Positions 60,456 through 64,000 of a stretch of DNA of 64,000 nucleotides are shown one piece after another. The notes under the pieces are model-generated. The model saw nothing but the letters and a program-made list of their open reading frames with translations, was not told the DNA's origin and made no database searches. The first letter of the stretch is position 1; every line of letters starts with the position of its first letter. The stretch spans positions 1-64,000 of the forward strand of contig CACHDC010000001.1 in the NCBI GenBank assembly GCA_902578445.1, in the 5' to 3' direction. The stretch is from an uncultured Synechococcaceae cyanobacterium (GTDB lineage Bacteria; Cyanobacteriota; Cyanobacteriia; PCC-6307; Cyanobiaceae). The translations under genes were made by a program, and so were the position numbers.

Positions 60456-61622
60456 ATGATATTAATAAATATCCTCTTAGTTCTTTTAATTTTTTTAATT
60501 CTTTCAGATTTATATATCAAAAACTCACCCAAATCAAAGTTAAATCTCTTACCTATAAGTTACAAAATCAAAAAAAAGGATGGTTTAAACGAATTAATTA
60601 TTGATTTAAAAATAACTAATACAAGTAAAAACAAAGAGACAATGGTATCAAATATAAATTTTGAATTAGATTTTTTTAAAAGTAAAGGTAACGAATATTG
60701 CCAAAATTTAAACTATCAAGAAGATATTTATATATATGAAAATGATAAACTTAAGAATTTAAATAATTATTGGCCAACAACAATTATCAAGTCAAATTCA
60801 GAATTATGTGTAAAAATCATATATAAATTTAGCAATAATAATTTTAGAAAAAAAATAAAATATCTATGGTTAAAAGTATTTTGGGAGAACTATGGACATT
60901 TTGGCATTTCAAATCATAAGGATTGTTTCTTAATTAATTTAGATGGACAAAAACCAAGACCTAAAGAAGTTATTGAAATTCCTTTAAATAATAAATTTAA
61001 AGCTTTTGCTATTAAAACTGATTTACTTGGTTGCTTTGATAACCCAGTAAATACTGTGATTGAATCCTGTAAAGGAATTGTAGAAAAAAATGATATTTTA
61101 ACAATCGGTGAGAGTCCTCTTGCGATTATGCAAAATAGATATATTGCCCCTCAAAATTTAGAATGTAGTTTATTTTCGAAAGCGTTATGTTATTTTTTTC
61201 ACCCCACAAGCAGTCTAGCAACAGCTTGCGGCATGCAATTGTTAATAAATAGAATTGGAGTCACAAGAATAACCTTTGCATTATTTGTTGGATTTCTCTT
61301 TAAATTATTTGGTATTAAGGGGATGTTTTATAGATTAACGGGTTCAGAATCATCTCTTATTGATGATATAAGCGGTACAGTCACTCCTTATGACAAGAGT
61401 ATAGTTATGGGTCCTCTGGATGCTGATTTGTTTTGTAGGGAGGTTTCGAAATATCTAAATATAGATGTTGCAGTAGTCGATGTTAATGATCTTGGAGGTG
61501 TAAAAGTTTTAGCTAGTTCAAATAAGACAATAAATAAAATACTTAAAAGAAACCTAATATCTAATCCAGCTGGCAATGGAGATGAAAAAACTCCTATAGT
61601 GTTAATAAGAGAAAAAAAGTAA
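60456..61622 (+). CDS. membrane-anchored protein with F420-0:gamma-glutamyl ligase (CofE)-like domain
   Basis: N-terminal TM plus C-terminal ...TIGESPLAIMQNRYIAP...ESSLIDDISGTVTPYDKSIVMGPLDAD...VVDVNDLGGVKVLASS. Confidence 0.72.
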   Translation: MILINILLVLLIFLILSDLYIKNSPKSKLNLLPISYKIKKKDGLNELIIDLKITNTSKNKETMVSNINFELDFFKSKGNEYCQNLNYQEDIYIYENDKLKNLNNYWPTTIIKSNSELCVKIIYKFSNNNFRKKIKYLWLKVFWENYGHFGISNHKDCFLINLDGQKPRPKEVIEIPLNNKFKAFAIKTDLLGCFDNPVNTVIESCKGIVEKNDILTIGESPLAIMQNRYIAPQNLECSLFSKALCYFFHPTSSLATACGMQLLINRIGVTRITFALFVGFLFKLFGIKGMFYRLTGSESSLIDDISGTVTPYDKSIVMGPLDADLFCREVSKYLNIDVAVVDVNDLGGVKVLASSNKTINKILKRNLISNPAGNGDEKTPIVLIREKK

Positions 61623-62678
61623 ATGAAAAAAGATACCTCTAATTCTTTTCAATCTAAAAAAGGAATGGAAGTAACTTTTGAAGAACTCCATATCCGGCAC
61701 ATTAACCTTTTAATAGATATCAAAAATAAGGAATTGAATAATTGGTTTTTAAAGATGGCTATTACAAATACCTTTGATGACTTAAAAATTTTTTTAAATA
61801 ATCTTAAGAAAAATAAAAAAAAATGCATAATTGCTATTTTTGGAAACGAAATTATTGGTTATTTGAATATTTTTCCTTTAAACAAAAAAGAGACTTGCTT
61901 AAAAATATCTAAGCCCAAGTTGATTAACAACAAGTGTTCTTTAACAGATAAACAATTAACTTTTGGATTGATAAAAAAATCCATCTCAATAAAAGATATC
62001 AAAACTTCAAGTTGGATAATTAACGCTGATATAAATAATGCTGGCCTCATATCAACCTCAAGAGAATTAGGCTTTCAACCGTTTGGAGAGATACTCCTTT
62101 GGGATGGTTCTGATCTAAATAAATCTATGAAGCAAAATACCAATCCCTATGCATTAATTAATGAATTCCAAAACATTAATAAACACAATATATTAAAAAT
62201 AGTGAATTTCATAAGATCAAATCAATCCCCATTAATAAGAAATATTTTAGATTTTGATCAAGACGACATTCTTAAAAGAAATAACTCCAAAAGTGGTGCC
62301 TTAATATATGAAAATTCAGTTTTATGTACAATTTTAAGAGATATAAATTATCAAAACGAAGAAATTTATACTTTAACTATAAGTAGATATTGGGATAATA
62401 GATTCAATTCTATTTTAAAAGAATTTATAAAAAGATTTTTTGAAAAATCACCTGTTTCATATTTAAAAACCTATAAAGAAAATTCTCAATTAAATCTTTT
62501 TCTCGAAGAATGTAATCTCAAAGAAAAAAATCAAGAAATAATTCTTATCAGGAACACAATAGTTAAGAATGAAGCCAAACAAGTAAATATAATTAATCAA
62601 TCGTTGGAATCAATATTTGAAAAATTAAGCCCACAAGGTAATCCATATCCATCCCCTTTTCCATTAAAAACTAAGTGA
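61623..62678 (+). CDS. GNAT-like acetyltransferase-domain protein
   Basis: [40 protein letters not shown]. Confidence 0.55.
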   Translation: MKKDTSNSFQSKKGMEVTFEELHIRHINLLIDIKNKELNNWFLKMAITNTFDDLKIFLNNLKKNKKKCIIAIFGNEIIGYLNIFPLNKKETCLKISKPKLINNKCSLTDKQLTFGLIKKSISIKDIKTSSWIINADINNAGLISTSRELGFQPFGEILLWDGSDLNKSMKQNTNPYALINEFQNINKHNILKIVNFIRSNQSPLIRNILDFDQDDILKRNNSKSGALIYENSVLCTILRDINYQNEEIYTLTISRYWDNRFNSILKEFIKRFFEKSPVSYLKTYKENSQLNLFLEECNLKEKNQEIILIRNTIVKNEAKQVNIINQSLESIFEKLSPQGNPYPSPFPLKTK

Positions 62679-63136
62679 AATTTTGCAAACCCAAACCCAA
62701 GTCAATTTTGAGTTTGGATATAGGTACCAAAAGAATAGGATTAGCTTATTGTGATGCCCTATGCATAACATCAAATATACTTCCAGCAGTAAAACGGTTT
62801 GAAAATAATCAAGAGATTAAAATCATTAGAAATTATATAAATAAATTTAATTTGACTGGGTTTATTGTGGGTATTCCGCTAGATGAGAAAGGTCAAATGA
62901 CCACTCAAGCTATTGACTGTAAAAATTACGGTCAATTACTTTCAAATGAATTAAAGCTTCCATTTTCTTACGTCAACGAACATAGTTCAACTTGGGAATC
63001 TTCAGATAGATTTGGAATTAAAAAAGATAAATCCGGATTGATTGATAGTTTTTCAGCAAAAATAATACTTGAACAATGGATCCAAGAGGGTCCTGAATTA
63101 GAAGAAATAGCTGGTAAACGTCAGATAAAATACTAG
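62675..63136 (+). CDS. ruvX: Holliday junction resolvase-like YqgF/RuvX
   Basis: [37 protein letters not shown]. Confidence 0.92.
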   Translation: MKFCKPKPKSILSLDIGTKRIGLAYCDALCITSNILPAVKRFENNQEIKIIRNYINKFNLTGFIVGIPLDEKGQMTTQAIDCKNYGQLLSNELKLPFSYVNEHSSTWESSDRFGIKKDKSGLIDSFSAKIILEQWIQEGPELEEIAGKRQIKY

Positions 63137-63162
63137 TATTAAAAAGGATAGTTAAATTTTAA

Positions 63163-63699
63163 ATGAAAGAAGCCAACTCAAATGATAATCATAATGCTCA
63201 GACTCTTTTATTAAATGACTCAAATGGAAACGAGCTATTTTGTTATCTTGAACAATTAGTAAGCGTTGAAGGCCAAGAATATGCTTTATTAACGCCAGTT
63301 GATACTCCAGTAAGTCTTTTTAAGATAAATGAAAAAGATGAACCTGAACTAATTGAGAAAATAGATAAAAATGAACAAATACTAAAAAATGCTGAAGCAG
63401 TTCTTCAAGAACATGATTTAAAACTTATCAGATCAGCAGTTACACTAACAGTATCAGGAGAACTTGAAGAACCAATTTACGATGAATTGGAAGAAGATTA
63501 CGTCGATGATGATAGTGAGAGTTATGAATTACTCGTTAACTTTAATCTTTTTGACCAAGAATATGGCTTATATATTCCACTAGATCCTTTTTTTATTGTG
63601 GGCAGATTAAAAGATAAAGGTGCCTTATTAGTTGAAGATGATGAGTTCGATAAAATTCAACCTTTGATTGAAACTGAACTGGAAAAAAGTAGTTCTTAA
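63163..63699 (+). CDS. DUF3727 protein
   Basis: acidic; LLNDSNGNELFCYLEQLVSVEGQEYALLTPVDTPV. Confidence 0.85.
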   Translation: MKEANSNDNHNAQTLLLNDSNGNELFCYLEQLVSVEGQEYALLTPVDTPVSLFKINEKDEPELIEKIDKNEQILKNAEAVLQEHDLKLIRSAVTLTVSGELEEPIYDELEEDYVDDDSESYELLVNFNLFDQEYGLYIPLDPFFIVGRLKDKGALLVEDDEFDKIQPLIETELEKSSS

Positions 63700-63704
63700 A
63701 ATAA

Positions 63705-64000
63705 ATGAAATCTATCCTAAAAGTCAATTGGGATTCAGACTTACCAATATACATGATTTCTCAATCTGAGTTGCAAAAAAAAGGAGTTAATTCTTTATTG
63801 CTAGACGTGGATGGGACTCTAATAAATAGGAAATCAAATATGATCCCAAAAGCTGTAAAAAATTGGATCATAGAATCTAAAAAACTTTTCTCCTTATATC
63901 TAATAAGTAATAATCCATCAAAAAAAAGAATCGCAAAAATAGCAAAAGAATTAAATTTAAGGTACAAATACAATGCATCAAAACCAAGAAAAAAAATAAC
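63705..64000 (+). CDS. YqeG-family HAD IIIA phosphatase (truncated at window end)
   Basis: LLLDVDGTLINRKSNMIPKAVKNWI; no stop before window edge. Confidence 0.85.
   Translation, partial: MKSILKVNWDSDLPIYMISQSELQKKGVNSLLLDVDGTLINRKSNMIPKAVKNWIIESKKLFSLYLISNNPSKKRIAKIAKELNLRYKYNASKPRKKI

Noticed and set aside
1-64000. CRISPR arrays, transposons, integrases, prophage genes
   Set aside because: No regularly spaced repeats and no transposase/integrase-like ORF found on either strand.

Overview
AT-rich, gene-dense cyanobacterial chromosome segment. The proteins and gene order (urea cluster ureABCDEFG-urtABCDE, DUF1816/DUF1830/DUF3288/DUF3082/Ycf55 proteins, very short intergenic gaps) fit a high-light Prochlorococcus. 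Most of it is housekeeping: secDF, pdhB, ispE, ksgA, rlmH, dnaG, ruvA, rpsO, dnaE, gatA, rlmB, carA, trpD, uppP, nth, pgsA, hisA, ruvX, and one tRNA-Pro(GGG). Accessory modules: (1) a umuDC operon with a LexA-like box and a trailing HExxH protein; (2) what looks like a complete glucosylglycerate synthesis/recycling set, tail-to-tail with the urease cluster; (3) urease plus urea ABC transporter, with an NtcA-type promoter upstream of urtA and a hairpin between urtA and urtB; (4) a stretch of very small ORFs (44.1-48.0 kb); (5) a tightly coupled unit of Rieske oxygenase, 33-aa membrane microprotein and ABC ATPase; (6) an iron-related locus (Crp-like regulator, ferritin, iron-type ABC ATPase) with Fur-like palindromes and an unannotated 40-aa Cys/Lys-rich microprotein. 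A STAS-domain gene at 21275-21640, absent from the supplied ORF track, has no canonical start codon. A PerM/AI-2E-type transporter at the left edge is frameshifted. No CRISPR array, transposase or rRNA was seen. All assignments come from reading the sequence; no searches were run.
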